Shown: positions 33,194-43,234, counted from the stretch's first letter. The stretch is 48,744 bases of DNA from a bacterium (GCA_021845685.1 JAJZVN010000015.1:1-48744), one strand, 5' to 3'. Notes: generated by a model from the sequence alone, not told the origin. Numbers and translations: made by a program.

Positions 33194-34333
33194 TTATATA
33201 AGCCCCATTATTGATAATTCTTCCTTGGCGCTATTAGATATATCATACCTTCTTACCATCTCTAACCCTAATTTTGAATAATGGGCTAATAATTTTTCGT
33301 CATTTAATAATTTAACAATTTTATCTGCAAATTGGGCAATATTTAGAAGTTCAATGTAAGTAATTGAATTTCCGTATATTTCTTTATAAACATCTAAATT
33401 ATAGGCTACAACATGTGTGCCAAGAGCCATTGCTTCAGCAATAGATAAGCCAAACCCTTCTTCATGACTAGGAAACACAAATAATTTGCTTGATTGGATA
33501 ATAGAGTATACCTCGTCATTATTTTTTGCATAACCAAGCATGTCAATATTATTTTCAAGATTTTTAGCTTTTATTAGTTTAATCAGTTTGTTTATAATTT
33601 CCGTATCTCCCGAACCCATAATTGCAAGCTTGGCATTATTTATTTCCTTGTAAACCAAACTCCAAATTTCTATAAGATCGTATATTCCTTTAGATTCTAC
33701 CAATCTGCCAACAAATACCGCATCATAATTAGTGCAACCTTTATATTTTTTATTTTGAATATTATTTAGATTAATACCTGGATAGATTATTTCAATTTTC
33801 TTCCCATCGAATCCTTTTTTAATTAAATATTCTTTGACATCTTTATTTATCACTATGATTTTATCCGTTAATAATTTAATTAAAAAAAAACTTAAATTTT
33901 GTGCGAGGAATGAGATTTTTCTATTGGTTGGTATTATGTGATATATTTTTTGTATCCATATAACCTTTTTATTACATAATTTATAAAAGAATGCAGGTAA
34001 TACATCAGGTAAAAAATCTGATGTACCGTATAAAAAATCGCCTGATCTTAATTTAATTTTAAGGAATAACGCCTTTATACCTCTAAAAAGATAAGTAGAA
34101 ATTATATTTTTAAAATATTTTCTTTTGTCTATAATAATGAAATTTAAACTATCGCAATATTCTAAGGCAAGCTTCTTACCTAACCATGAAGTGATGACGG
34201 TTATTTCAGCATATTGATCAAGATATTTACAAAGTTCTAAAAAAATAACATCACCGCCGCCCTTCCCAGAAGTATAGGCATTCATAAAAGCGAGTATTTT
34301 TTTATTTGATTGTTTATTTTTATTATTTAACAT
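33194..34333 (-). CDS. Glycosyltransferase family 4
   Basis: 379-aa GT-B fold glycosyltransferase. The N-terminal lobe begins FMNAYTSGKGGGDVIFLEL. The nucleotide-sugar lobe has AVFVGRLVESKGIYDLIEIW, LAIMGSGD and the signature FPSHEEGFGLSIAEAMALGTHVVAYN with the paired glutamates of GT4. It would transfer a sugar from a nucleotide donor to a lipid-linked glycan in the cytoplasm. It overlaps the downstream end of the methyltransferase gene by 7 nt. Confidence 0.9.
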   Translation of the reverse strand: MLNNKNKQSNKKILAFMNAYTSGKGGGDVIFLELCKYLDQYAEITVITSWLGKKLALEYCDSLNFIIIDKRKYFKNIISTYLFRGIKALFLKIKLRSGDFLYGTSDFLPDVLPAFFYKLCNKKVIWIQKIYHIIPTNRKISFLAQNLSFFLIKLLTDKIIVINKDVKEYLIKKGFDGKKIEIIYPGINLNNIQNKKYKGCTNYDAVFVGRLVESKGIYDLIEIWSLVYKEINNAKLAIMGSGDTEIINKLIKLIKAKNLENNIDMLGYAKNNDEVYSIIQSSKLFVFPSHEEGFGLSIAEAMALGTHVVAYNLDVYKEIYGNSITYIELLNIAQFADKIVKLLNDEKLLAHYSKLGLEMVRRYDISNSAKEELSIMGLI

Positions 34334-35031
34334 AAATATTTTTTATTTCTCACCGCATATAATTCAAAAGCATAAAAAGGTAGATAATAAGTAAATAATC
34401 TACTAACACCCGCTATAATTGTCCAAAAAACTACCGGTTTTCTAATCCAAATTATTTCATTATTATTTTTGTTTTTCTGTTCACTATATAAAATTTTTAG
34501 ACCGGCTGATCCGTATACTTTAAATCCTAAACTTTTTAATTCTTTTACATCAAAACCGCATAAATGGTTTTGTAAAATATTGGAATCATATTCATTTTGG
34601 GGTAAATATCCATTAGGAGTTGTAAGTATAACCTTATTTTTTGCCCATCTATTTGCTCTATCTATTAAATTTAATGCATCATTTTTATCAAGATGTTCAA
34701 TAATTTCTATCATAATAACAGCATCAAAAGAATCTTCTGCAAAATTAACATCTATCAGATTTTCATTGATATACTTTGAATGTATTTTTTTTGACTTTGA
34801 TGCCTCCAAAGAAGGTTTAAATGCTTCAACTCCCACGCTATATTCAATAGATTTACAGTATTGTATCGGCGAGTCTTTACCGCATCCTAAGTCCAAAGCA
34901 GATTTGCAATCTTTCAAATCTCTTTTTAAATTATATACCGTGGTATGAAATATTTTCTCCAAAAATTTATTATGATATAAAAAAGAATACAATTTATTCC
35001 GTAATTTGCCATTAGCATTCAATTTTGACAT
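34327..35031 (-). CDS. Class I SAM-dependent methyltransferase
   Basis: 234-aa methyltransferase (Methyltransf_11-like). SAM motif I is ALDLGCGKDSP (41-51), followed by VGVEAFKPSLEAS, DAVIMIEIIEHLDKNDAL and ILTTPNGYL. It is likely to methylate a sugar or glycan intermediate of the locus. Residues near the C-terminus are hydrophobic (FWTIIAGVSRLFTYYLPFYAF), suggesting membrane association. It overlaps both neighbours (20 nt with the GT2 upstream, 7 nt with the GT4 downstream). Confidence 0.85.
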   Translation of the reverse strand: MSKLNANGKLRNKLYSFLYHNKFLEKIFHTTVYNLKRDLKDCKSALDLGCGKDSPIQYCKSIEYSVGVEAFKPSLEASKSKKIHSKYINENLIDVNFAEDSFDAVIMIEIIEHLDKNDALNLIDRANRWAKNKVILTTPNGYLPQNEYDSNILQNHLCGFDVKELKSLGFKVYGSAGLKILYSEQKNKNNNEIIWIRKPVVFWTIIAGVSRLFTYYLPFYAFELYAVRNKKYLC

Positions 35032-36055
35032 TTTTCATACCTTTTGCAAGAATGTTATTTTTATAATAGCTTATTATTTTAATTAATAATCGTTTGGGCA
35101 TAAATAAAGAACCTAAGGTGTATACCCAAAATCTTATAGAAATTAAATTTTTAGGTCTATATCTTATATAAAGTAATATTTCTCTATAATAATATTTTGC
35201 TTGCCCAAAATTCTTAATCTGCAAAATACCTTCAATTTTTTTAGATGAATAATCGATTAATAGTTTTCTTAAGTTATCATATTTTTTATTATTTAAAATA
35301 TGATTAAACATATCAACCCAAGATTTCAAAGGAGAAACTTTATAAATTGAGGAGACATGGATGCATTGAGAACCTTCAGTTCTGACGGCAATAATGTAAT
35401 CGTTTAAATATACTGCTTTATATTTTGTTAATATACTTAAAAAGGGATAAATATGGGATACAAAAACATCTTTATGGAATGGCATATCGATATAATTTTT
35501 GCGGTATGCAAGTCCTGAAAGCTGGCCCAGGGAATCGAGCAAATGACAAACATCATTTTCATCGGCTATATTTATTATATCAAATGGCTTGTTGCTCAAA
35601 GGTCTAGCGCTATGTCTAATTCCATGATTGAAATCATTTCCGTCAAACTGGTAATATGCCCTGCTCAAAACTCCGATTTCTTCGCCAATTTTAAAAGCGT
35701 TATAGGTTTTTAACAAAGCATCTTTTGCAAGTATGTCATCCTGAGCCATTAGATATACAATATCGCTGTCCTTTGAAGATAATAAACGGAGCTTTTCTAA
35801 ATTAGAAGGATAACCCAAGTTGGCTTCATTTTTAAATAGTTTTATCCTGTTATCTTTAATATCTTTTATTTTATCAATTGTATTATCTGTTGAGTTATCA
35901 TCTGAAACAATTAATTCAAAATTAGAATAAGATTGTTTTAAAATGCTTTCTATCGCCTGTTTTACCCATTTTGAACCATTATAAGTGGGCATTAAAATAC
36001 TAAATTTTAGATCCTCCTTTGAAATTACAATTTCAGAGTCAATTAAATTAGACAT
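35012..36055 (-). CDS. Glycosyltransferase family 2
   Basis: 347-aa GT-A fold transferase. Canonical start FSILMPTYNGSKWVKQAIESILKQSYSNFELIVSDDNSTDNT with the nucleotide-binding Asp pair, then YLMAQDDIL as the DxD-type metal site. A strong ribosome-binding site (AGGAGGAAGGGAG) precedes the ATG at 36055. Donor and acceptor are unknown. Confidence 0.9.
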   Translation of the reverse strand: MSNLIDSEIVISKEDLKFSILMPTYNGSKWVKQAIESILKQSYSNFELIVSDDNSTDNTIDKIKDIKDNRIKLFKNEANLGYPSNLEKLRLLSSKDSDIVYLMAQDDILAKDALLKTYNAFKIGEEIGVLSRAYYQFDGNDFNHGIRHSARPLSNKPFDIINIADENDVCHLLDSLGQLSGLAYRKNYIDMPFHKDVFVSHIYPFLSILTKYKAVYLNDYIIAVRTEGSQCIHVSSIYKVSPLKSWVDMFNHILNNKKYDNLRKLLIDYSSKKIEGILQIKNFGQAKYYYREILLYIRYRPKNLISIRFWVYTLGSLFMPKRLLIKIISYYKNNILAKGMKNVKIEC

Positions 36056-36111
36056 ATGGCTCCCTTCCTCCTATTTTTATCGCAAATAAATAATATATTA
36101 AAACACCTTTT

Positions 36112-37365
36112 TTACTCAAGAAAATATCTTAAATCATACAGGGGTTTATTTTTTATTAATATTTCATTTTCTTTAAATTCCGCCCAATTAGTGATAAGTA
36201 TGCTAACATCAACTATTTTTATTAATTCTTTTAAGCTTTCCGCATATCTTATAGGAATACCATAACTAATTTCAAAATTCTTATTTGCAAGCGGGTCATA
36301 AGCTATTATATTTTTATAGCCATTGTTTAACAGTATGTTTATAATATCAGAAGCCGGGGATTGTCTAACATCATCGGAATCTGGCTTAAAAGAAAGTCCT
36401 AAAATTCCAATATTTTGCTCCTTTGAAATTTTATTTATCAACTCATTTATCAAATAGGCTTTTATACTTTCATTTATTTCTATATTTTGTTTTAAAATTT
36501 TAGGGATAAAACCTTTCTTTTTAGAAATTTGATATATAGCTTTTGTGTCTTTTGGTAAACAATACCCTCCATAACCACAACCCGGATAAACGTATGATGC
36601 CATTTTAGCCGGATTCCCCGACCACCTTGCGTCTTTATGCAGAATCTTAAAAGCCGATGGAATATCGATATCGCCAATTGTTTTGGCAATAACCGACATT
36701 TCGTTTGAAAAACTAATCAGGGTTGAAAGTAAAGTATTAGAAAGATATTTTATAAATTCTGCAGTATTATAATTAACAAAATATATTTCTGAACCAAAAA
36801 CATTATAAATATTTTTTAATGCTTCGGCGCTTAAATCATCTTCAACTCCAACCACAATTCTGTCCGGATTTATAAAATCACTCCAGGCATAGCTTTCCCT
36901 CAGAAATTCAGGGTTATTAGCTAAGCCTATAGCTTCCCCTACTATAAGCCCCCTACACCGTAATAAAGGCTTTATGATTTCAGAAGTTGTAGAAGGAGGA
37001 ACAGTTGATTTTATGACTAAAGTTTTAAATCCATCTTTTTTAATATTATTCAAAGTATCTTCAATTGCCCGCAATAAATAAGTAAGGTCTGAACTTCCAT
37101 TATTGTTTTCAGGCGTTCCGACACAATAAAATATAATGTCTGCCTCATTAACTGCTTCATCTATGGATTCAGAAATAAAAAACTTTTTATTTAAATGTCT
37201 ATTTAAAACTTCTTCAAGACCGGGCTCGTGAAAGGGAATTTTATAATTACTAATCCCATTGCGTTTATTTTTATCAATGTCAAATCCTTTTACTATAAAT
37301 CCTTTTTCACTAAAACCCAAAGCAGTAGTTAATCCGACAAATCCCAATCCAATAACCGCAATCAT
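36112..37365 (-). CDS. UDP-glucose/nucleotide-sugar 6-dehydrogenase
   Basis: 417-aa NAD-dependent enzyme that oxidises the C6 hydroxyl of a nucleotide sugar, most likely UDP-glucose to UDP-glucuronate. N-terminal GLGFVGLTTALGF (6-18), central STVPPSTT and EFLRE, and the catalytic cysteine C269 in PGCGYGGYCLPKD. The C-terminal UDP-binding domain contains GLSFKPDSDDVRQSP. Its ATG overlaps the stop of the UDP-glucuronate-decarboxylase-like gene by 4 nt, so the pair probably forms a UDP-glucose to UDP-glucuronate to UDP-xylose route. Confidence 0.9.
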   Translation of the reverse strand: MIAVIGLGFVGLTTALGFSEKGFIVKGFDIDKNKRNGISNYKIPFHEPGLEEVLNRHLNKKFFISESIDEAVNEADIIFYCVGTPENNNGSSDLTYLLRAIEDTLNNIKKDGFKTLVIKSTVPPSTTSEIIKPLLRCRGLIVGEAIGLANNPEFLRESYAWSDFINPDRIVVGVEDDLSAEALKNIYNVFGSEIYFVNYNTAEFIKYLSNTLLSTLISFSNEMSVIAKTIGDIDIPSAFKILHKDARWSGNPAKMASYVYPGCGYGGYCLPKDTKAIYQISKKKGFIPKILKQNIEINESIKAYLINELINKISKEQNIGILGLSFKPDSDDVRQSPASDIINILLNNGYKNIIAYDPLANKNFEISYGIPIRYAESLKELIKIVDVSILITNWAEFKENEILIKNKPLYDLRYFLE

Positions 37366-38447
37366 ATTATATTAGAACCTCCTTCCTTCAAAAAAATCAT
37401 AAATCTTTCAACGCCTTCTTCTATTAATATGTCAGGATTGTAATTTAGAATTTTTTTAGCTTTATCAATTTTAGGACATCTCCTATTCGGGTTATCCGTT
37501 AAATAATCTTTATCAGCATGTTTTTTATAAATTATTTCAATATCGTTGTTAAAAATTTCCTTAGCTTTTTTTTTATATATAACTGCCAATTCATTTATTG
37601 AAATTTCCGGGTTATCAATGCCTATATTAAAATAATCGTATTGACCATATAAAAGTATTTTTAAATAACCCGTAATTGCATCGGCAACATATGAAAAAGT
37701 TCTGGTTGGAGTTCCATCGGAAAAAACTTCAATATTTCTGCCTTGATAGGCAGATTTTGCAAAATCTGCCACAACTCTTTTATCATCTATACTCATTCCA
37801 GGTCCATAATTATTAAATGGTCTTGCAACACCCACAGGTAAGTTGTATTGTTTTGAATAAAGCGTACACATGGTTTCGCCAAATCTTTTTGCTTCGTCAT
37901 AACAAGCTCTCGGGCCTGTGCAGGATGTAAAACCCCTATATTCTTCGTCGGTGGGAATATTATTAATATCGGGATCGCCATAAATTTCACTACTTGAAAA
38001 AAACAAAAGCCCTTTCAACTTTTTATCTTTATAAAACTCTAATAAATTTCTAAGTCCCCAGGCATTTGCCTCCAAAGTTTGTACCGGATATTTTCTGTAA
38101 AAAACAGGGGAAGCTATCGACGCCATATGGATAGCCATGCTTACTTTTCCTGTATTCTCAATATTCTCAATTTTATCGTTAATGATATCAAATTTATATA
38201 AATTGACTTTATTGCTGTTTGATAACTCGTCAATCCATCTCGGTTTTCCAAAAATAAAATTATCAAGACCGATAATTTGTTTTATACCAAATTCCTGTTT
38301 ATAACGGGTTAAAAATTGCATAAAATAATATCCTAAAAAACCGGCACATCCGGTTATTAAAATAGTTGAGTTTTGTAATTTTTCTTTTTCTTGATCGCTT
38401 AATTTATTATAAATATGGACTAAATCTTTTGCTAGAATTTGATTCAT
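37362..38447 (-). CDS. NAD-dependent epimerase/dehydratase (UDP-glucuronate decarboxylase-like)
   Basis: 361-aa extended short-chain dehydrogenase. Cofactor loop TGCAGFLG (32-39), SSSEIYG (151-157) and the catalytic Y183-DEA-K187 within GPRACYDEAKRFGE, a context like UDP-xylose synthase. RPFNNYGPGM and SDGTPTRTFSYVADA are also family-typical. Following the overlapping UDP-glucose dehydrogenase it would make UDP-xylose. A dehydratase of another nucleotide sugar (for instance the CDP-glucose arising from RfbF) is the alternative. Confidence 0.8.
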   Translation of the reverse strand: MNQILAKDLVHIYNKLSDQEKEKLQNSTILITGCAGFLGYYFMQFLTRYKQEFGIKQIIGLDNFIFGKPRWIDELSNSNKVNLYKFDIINDKIENIENTGKVSMAIHMASIASPVFYRKYPVQTLEANAWGLRNLLEFYKDKKLKGLLFFSSSEIYGDPDINNIPTDEEYRGFTSCTGPRACYDEAKRFGETMCTLYSKQYNLPVGVARPFNNYGPGMSIDDKRVVADFAKSAYQGRNIEVFSDGTPTRTFSYVADAITGYLKILLYGQYDYFNIGIDNPEISINELAVIYKKKAKEIFNNDIEIIYKKHADKDYLTDNPNRRCPKIDKAKKILNYNPDILIEEGVERFMIFLKEGGSNII

Positions 38448-38505
38448 GATTATTTTCTATATGGTTAATTTTAAAATATTTATGATTATCCTTTTAGTTA
38501 TTATT

Positions 38506-39453
38506 TCAGTTATCATTTAAAAACTTATATTTAAAATATACAAGTCCAACGATAACTTTTAAAAAATACATATACAATGTTAAAATAGGATGTCTCACTA
38601 ATCCTTTCCATTTGCCATTCTCTGTGAAAACTCCTAAATATCTATAAAAAACTCCCAATTGCTTTTTAACAATATAATCGTTTTTGCCCCATTTATTAAT
38701 ATATTTATCAAAATCTTTGATATAATATGACTTTTTATTTATGTAATTTGATAATTTAAAGTTGCTCTCATTATGGAATATTACATTATTATATCTGCCA
38801 TATAAATCTTTATAAGCAATGCCATTTGAAATTAAAAATTTTTCAATTTCTTTTGGTAGTATATTTTTTATATTGGCAGAAGCCGGATTTTTAAAACTGT
38901 CGACAAGTTTAAGTTTCCCCAAATTTGAAATTTTTCTATCAAAATCCCAATCATCTGGCCCTGTCATATTTTCATCAAAACCGTTTACCTTTAAGCAAGT
39001 TTCTTTTTTAAAAAACCTTATAGCGTCTATCGGAGTCGCATTGTAAAAAGACCTTTCAAATCTTCTAACCCTTGACCATAATCTTTTGCCTAAAATTATT
39101 TCTTCTATATACAATCCAAGAACCGAAGAATCAATTTTCACTTCATTAACACAAGATTCCACAACAAATGGAGCTAAAATCATATCGGCATCAATATATA
39201 AAATGAATTCCCCGTTACTGACGCTTACGCCATAATTTCTTTTAACTGATCTTTCAGGCCCTTTATCATAAATCAAATCAGTATATTTTTTTGCAATTTC
39301 TTTTGTTCTATCACTAGAATCATCAACCAAGATAATTTCGATATTTTTATAAGATTGATTTTTTATGCTTTTTAAACAGCGCTCAATATTTTTTTCTTCG
39401 TTTCTTGTATTAACCATGACTGAAACTAAAGGCAGTGACATTTTTGTATCCAT
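38506..39453 (-). CDS. Glycosyltransferase family 2
   Basis: 315-aa GT-A fold transferase: LVSVMVNTRNEEKNIERCLKSIKNQSYKNIEIILVDDSSDRT at the start, FILYIDADMI as the DxD site, and DDWDF further on. The C-terminal part has a hydrophobic segment (PILTLYMYFLKVIVGLVYFKY), suggesting membrane attachment. A locus-internal enzyme with unknown donor. Confidence 0.9.
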   Translation of the reverse strand: MDTKMSLPLVSVMVNTRNEEKNIERCLKSIKNQSYKNIEIILVDDSSDRTKEIAKKYTDLIYDKGPERSVKRNYGVSVSNGEFILYIDADMILAPFVVESCVNEVKIDSSVLGLYIEEIILGKRLWSRVRRFERSFYNATPIDAIRFFKKETCLKVNGFDENMTGPDDWDFDRKISNLGKLKLVDSFKNPASANIKNILPKEIEKFLISNGIAYKDLYGRYNNVIFHNESNFKLSNYINKKSYYIKDFDKYINKWGKNDYIVKKQLGVFYRYLGVFTENGKWKGLVRHPILTLYMYFLKVIVGLVYFKYKFLNDN

Positions 39454-39501
39454 TATTTATTAAATTAATTTAAGTCTTTTAATATTAGCTTTTATATTAA
39501 T

Positions 39502-40716
39502 TTAATTATTTATTGTTACCTGTGGTATAGCCGTAACAAACTTTGCATTCCACTTTTTAATATATAACAATTGACTGATAATTTCACTCTTTATATTCCA
39601 TGGAATAATGATTACAAAATCTGGTTTTTCTTTTAAAAGCGCATCTTCGGAGACTATTGGAATATGGCTGCCAGGCAAAAATTTATTCTGTTTATGCGGA
39701 TTTCTATCTACAATAAACGAGATTAAATCTTTTTTGATTCCGCAGTAGTTTAATAAGGTAGTTCCCTTTGCCGCAGCTCCATAAGCTGCTACTTTCATCC
39801 CATCTTTTTTGGCTTCCAATAAAAATATTAATAATTCATATTTAATTTTATCAACTTTAACTTGAAAATTTTTATATCCGTCAAGTTTGTCTAAATTAAT
39901 AGCTATTTCTTTTTCTAATATTTTTTTTACATGTTCGGAATGTTTTTTATTCATTTCTGAATGGGCTGCGTAAATTCTCAGACTACCGCCATGCGTAGGC
40001 AATTCATCTACGTCAAAAATATTTAGTCCGTGCGCTTTAAATATTTGCATTGTCGTAAAAAGCGATAGATATGAAAAATGTTCATGGTATATGGTATCGA
40101 ACTGACTTTGTTCTATTAGATTTAATAGGTGCTGAAATTCCATAGTTATGGTACCTGTTGGCTTAAGCGCTTTTTTTAGACCTTTAACAAAATCATTAAT
40201 ATTTGGTACGTGGGCCAATACATTATTGCCAAGAATTAAATCTGCTTTAGGCAAATTATTTGCCAACTTTTCTGTAAAAAAATCTTCAATGACATCAATA
40301 CCTTTACTTTTAGCCACAGCCGCTGTGTTTTTTGTCGGCTCCACTCCAAAACACGGAATACCTTGAAGTTTAAAATATTGAAGCAAATAACCATCATTGC
40401 TTGCAATCTCTATTACCTGTGATTTATTATTTAATCCAAGTTTTTCAATCATCATCTCTGTATAGTTTTTTGCATGCTCCAGCCAGCTATTAGAATATGA
40501 ACTAAAATAAGCATAGTTTTCATTAAAAATTTCATTATTTTTTTTATATTCGTCAATTTGTACTAAAAAACATTTATCACACACAAAAAGTTTAAGCGGA
40601 TAGAAGATCTCAGGTTCATTTAATTGTTCCGCTGATAAATAAGAGTTTGACGGCGGTGAACTAACAAGATCAATAAATTCATGGTTTAATTTGTTTCCGC
40701 AAAATCTGCAATTCAT
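39502..40716 (-). CDS. Nucleotide-sugar C-methyltransferase-like protein
   Basis: 404-aa SAM methyltransferase with the three-part architecture of sugar C-methyltransferases. A zinc-binding N-terminus (C3-x2-C6 and C49-x2-C52), a central Rossmann domain with IEIASNDGYLLQYF and a HGGSLRIYAAH motif, and the C-terminal domain AAYGAAAKGTTLLNYCG. These enzymes add methyl branches to 4-keto sugars. The adjacent rfbF suggests a CDP-activated deoxysugar as substrate. Confidence 0.85.
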   Translation of the reverse strand: MNCRFCGNKLNHEFIDLVSSPPSNSYLSAEQLNEPEIFYPLKLFVCDKCFLVQIDEYKKNNEIFNENYAYFSSYSNSWLEHAKNYTEMMIEKLGLNNKSQVIEIASNDGYLLQYFKLQGIPCFGVEPTKNTAAVAKSKGIDVIEDFFTEKLANNLPKADLILGNNVLAHVPNINDFVKGLKKALKPTGTITMEFQHLLNLIEQSQFDTIYHEHFSYLSLFTTMQIFKAHGLNIFDVDELPTHGGSLRIYAAHSEMNKKHSEHVKKILEKEIAINLDKLDGYKNFQVKVDKIKYELLIFLLEAKKDGMKVAAYGAAAKGTTLLNYCGIKKDLISFIVDRNPHKQNKFLPGSHIPIVSEDALLKEKPDFVIIIPWNIKSEIISQLLYIKKWNAKFVTAIPQVTINN

Positions 40717-40737
40717 ATATTAACTCCTCTAAAAATA

Positions 40738-41517
40738 TTAATCATTCCAAACTTTCCACGGAGCTTCGCCGCTTTCCCATAATTGATTTAGTTGCACTTT
40801 ATCTCGCAAAGTATCCATGGGTTTCCAAAATCCCGTATGTTTATAAGCATAAAGTTCTCCATCTTTTGATAAATTTATCAATGATGATCTTTCAAATATA
40901 ATGCCATCGTCTTTTGGAATATAATCAAATACTTTTGACTCGCATACAAAAAATCCACCATTGATCCAGTTATTATCACCTTTTGGTTTTTCTAAAAAAT
41001 AACTCACTTTATTATTGTTTTCCACGTTTAACATACCAAATCTTCCTTCAGGCTGAACAGATGTTACGGTTATTGCTCTTCCATGCAACTTATGAAACTT
41101 AACTAATTTATTAATATTTATATCTGAAACTCCATCACCATATGTAAGCATAAAAGATTCATTTCCTATAAAATTCTGTGCTCTTTTAATTCTTCCTCCT
41201 GTCATAGTATTAATGCCTGTATCAATAAGTGTTATCTTCCATGGTTCGCTTGAATTATTATGCACTTCCATTTCATTATGTTTAATATCTATTGTTATAT
41301 CGCTTTGGTGTAAAAAATAATTTGCAAAATATTCTTTTATATAATAACCTTTGTATCCAAGTAAAATAACAAAATCGTTAAAACCATAAAAAGAGTATAT
41401 TTTCATAATATGCCATAAAATTGGTTTGCCGCCAATTTCGAGCATAGGCTTAGGTCTTATATCTGTCTCTTCACTTAACCTTGTTCCATATCCGCCGGCA
41501 AGTATAACTACCTTCAA
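40738..41517 (-). CDS. rfbF: Glucose-1-phosphate cytidylyltransferase
   Basis: 259-aa nucleotidyltransferase that makes CDP-glucose, the first step of CDP-dideoxyhexose synthesis. Pyrophosphorylase signature VVILAGGYGTRLSEETDIRPKPMLEIGGKPILWHIM (3-38), FMLTYGDGVSDIN, INGGFFVCESKVFDY and the C-terminal GFWKPMDTLRDK. It lies 21 nt upstream of the C-methyltransferase gene. The usual partner, CDP-glucose 4,6-dehydratase (RfbG), is not adjacent. Confidence 0.95.
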   Translation of the reverse strand: MKVVILAGGYGTRLSEETDIRPKPMLEIGGKPILWHIMKIYSFYGFNDFVILLGYKGYYIKEYFANYFLHQSDITIDIKHNEMEVHNNSSEPWKITLIDTGINTMTGGRIKRAQNFIGNESFMLTYGDGVSDININKLVKFHKLHGRAITVTSVQPEGRFGMLNVENNNKVSYFLEKPKGDNNWINGGFFVCESKVFDYIPKDDGIIFERSSLINLSKDGELYAYKHTGFWKPMDTLRDKVQLNQLWESGEAPWKVWND

Positions 41518-41649
41518 AAAATTTACCCCTTATAATAAATTGATAATTAATACTTAAAATTGCTAATTTGCCTTAAAATTAGTCTCTAATCTTCGCATGT
41601 TATTTTATTAAGTTTACACAAGGGTAATTCCTATTATCATAAATAAATT

Positions 41650-43155
41650 TTATCCCTTGAAATCCATAAAATGAGCCATAACTTTCTTTCCTGCCCTGAA
41701 CATAAACTTTAAATCGTCCATGTTTCTAACCGAAATTATTTTTCTTGCTATAAATGCGGGATTCAATGCCGAGGTATACAATTCCTGCGTAAACTTCAGC
41801 ACTTCGCCGCTGCCCACAGGGCTTTTCCAGACAGATTCCTTCATATCGTATCTGTCCCAGTCCTCGGTTAAAAGCCAGCCGTTTTTTTTGGCCTCTTCAA
41901 ACATCGGAGTCCCAGGATACGGAACAACAATTGTTGCCTGAAGTGTGTCAATGTAGCCTTTTTTAAACAAATATTTTGCAAATTCAATAGTTTTAACCGC
42001 ATCATCTTTAGTTTCCCAGGGATAACCCACCATAGTCGTAATATGAGGCTCAAGCCCTGCTTTCTTTGCGGATTTCACAGTTTCTTCAATCTGTTCAATT
42101 TTTATCCCTTTATCTAACCTGTCCAAAGTTGATTGAGTCATAGATTCAAGACCTATTAAAACAAATCTGAAATTTGCTTTTTTTAAAAGCTGCCACTCTG
42201 CATCGTTTAAAGCTCCAACTCTCATATTGCAGCCCATTACGACTTTTTTATTATAACCTCTTTCAATATGGCTTAAAGCAAAATCTTTTAACCATTTTCC
42301 GCGAGGAAAACATCCGCTGTCGTCAAATATTTCTTTAACCTTTAAATCATTTATAAGATAGCTTATTTCGTCTAAATATCTTTTTACGGATAGCGTTCTG
42401 AATGTTTTTGCAGGATAAAGCGTAGTCCATGAACAAAATTTACATTTTCCCCACCAGCAATCCCGTCCCGTCATCATATAGGTGCCCGGGGTAAATTTAA
42501 AATTGCCGTTTTTATATGCGTAAAGTTTCCAGTTAGTTAGATTTCTATCTATAAACGGCAGTAAGTTTAAATCGTTTTCTTCTATGTTTGCTTTGCCTGT
42601 ATTTTTAATTTCATTATTTAAGCGGTAATAAACGCCTTTCGGCAAATTAACTTTTTGATTTGAAGACAACTCCGGTTTGTTAGCATTGTCAAGGCTTTTA
42701 CATAAACCGAGTAAAGAAAAATCATAATCTCCGCCAGTTATAATAAAATCGGCATCTGAATTTAGCAAAGATTCTTCTGGAAGCGCAGTAACATGGTCAC
42801 CCATTAAAACAACGGCTGGCTCAAATTTACCATCGTAAGTTTTTTTAAAGTTTTCTTTTATATCATTAATTATTTTCCAATGTCTTTTTACGACCGGCGT
42901 TTTTGTTTCTATCGCTATAACGTTCGGTTTTTCTTTTATAATCCTATCAAGCCAGTCATTATATAAAAGTCCTTCGGCTATACCGTCGTCCCAGAACACG
43001 TCAAATCCGCTTTTGTTTAAAATGGTTGCCGCATATGCCGGAACTACCGGGTAAATATAAGTCGGATCCTTAAACCACTGAAACTGCCGGTTCTGAGAAA
43101 GCAGCGCAATGCCTTTTTCCGATTCCAAAGGTGGATACGATATCGATATTTTCAT
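41650..43155 (-). CDS. B12-binding radical SAM protein in the polysaccharide locus
   Basis: 501-aa protein with an N-terminal cobalamin-binding-like domain (about 1-150; VVLMGDHVTALPEESL, FIITGGDYDFSL) and a radical SAM domain. The iron-sulfur cysteines are C233, C238 and C241 in RDCWWGKCKFCSW, a CX4CX2C spacing in place of the common CX3CX2C. Later landmarks are FVLIGLESMTQSTLDRLDKG and ATIVVPYPGTPMFEEAKKNGW. A substrate within the locus, such as a sugar or lipid carrier methylated at an unactivated carbon, is inferred from context only. Confidence 0.8.
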   Translation of the reverse strand: MKISISYPPLESEKGIALLSQNRQFQWFKDPTYIYPVVPAYAATILNKSGFDVFWDDGIAEGLLYNDWLDRIIKEKPNVIAIETKTPVVKRHWKIINDIKENFKKTYDGKFEPAVVLMGDHVTALPEESLLNSDADFIITGGDYDFSLLGLCKSLDNANKPELSSNQKVNLPKGVYYRLNNEIKNTGKANIEENDLNLLPFIDRNLTNWKLYAYKNGNFKFTPGTYMMTGRDCWWGKCKFCSWTTLYPAKTFRTLSVKRYLDEISYLINDLKVKEIFDDSGCFPRGKWLKDFALSHIERGYNKKVVMGCNMRVGALNDAEWQLLKKANFRFVLIGLESMTQSTLDRLDKGIKIEQIEETVKSAKKAGLEPHITTMVGYPWETKDDAVKTIEFAKYLFKKGYIDTLQATIVVPYPGTPMFEEAKKNGWLLTEDWDRYDMKESVWKSPVGSGEVLKFTQELYTSALNPAFIARKIISVRNMDDLKFMFRAGKKVMAHFMDFKG

Positions 43156-43234
43156 AATCTATAATAATTATATTAATATTTAATTAATTTATAACAGCTT
43201 TTTTAAATTTTTTTAAATTTTCAGCAATAAATCA

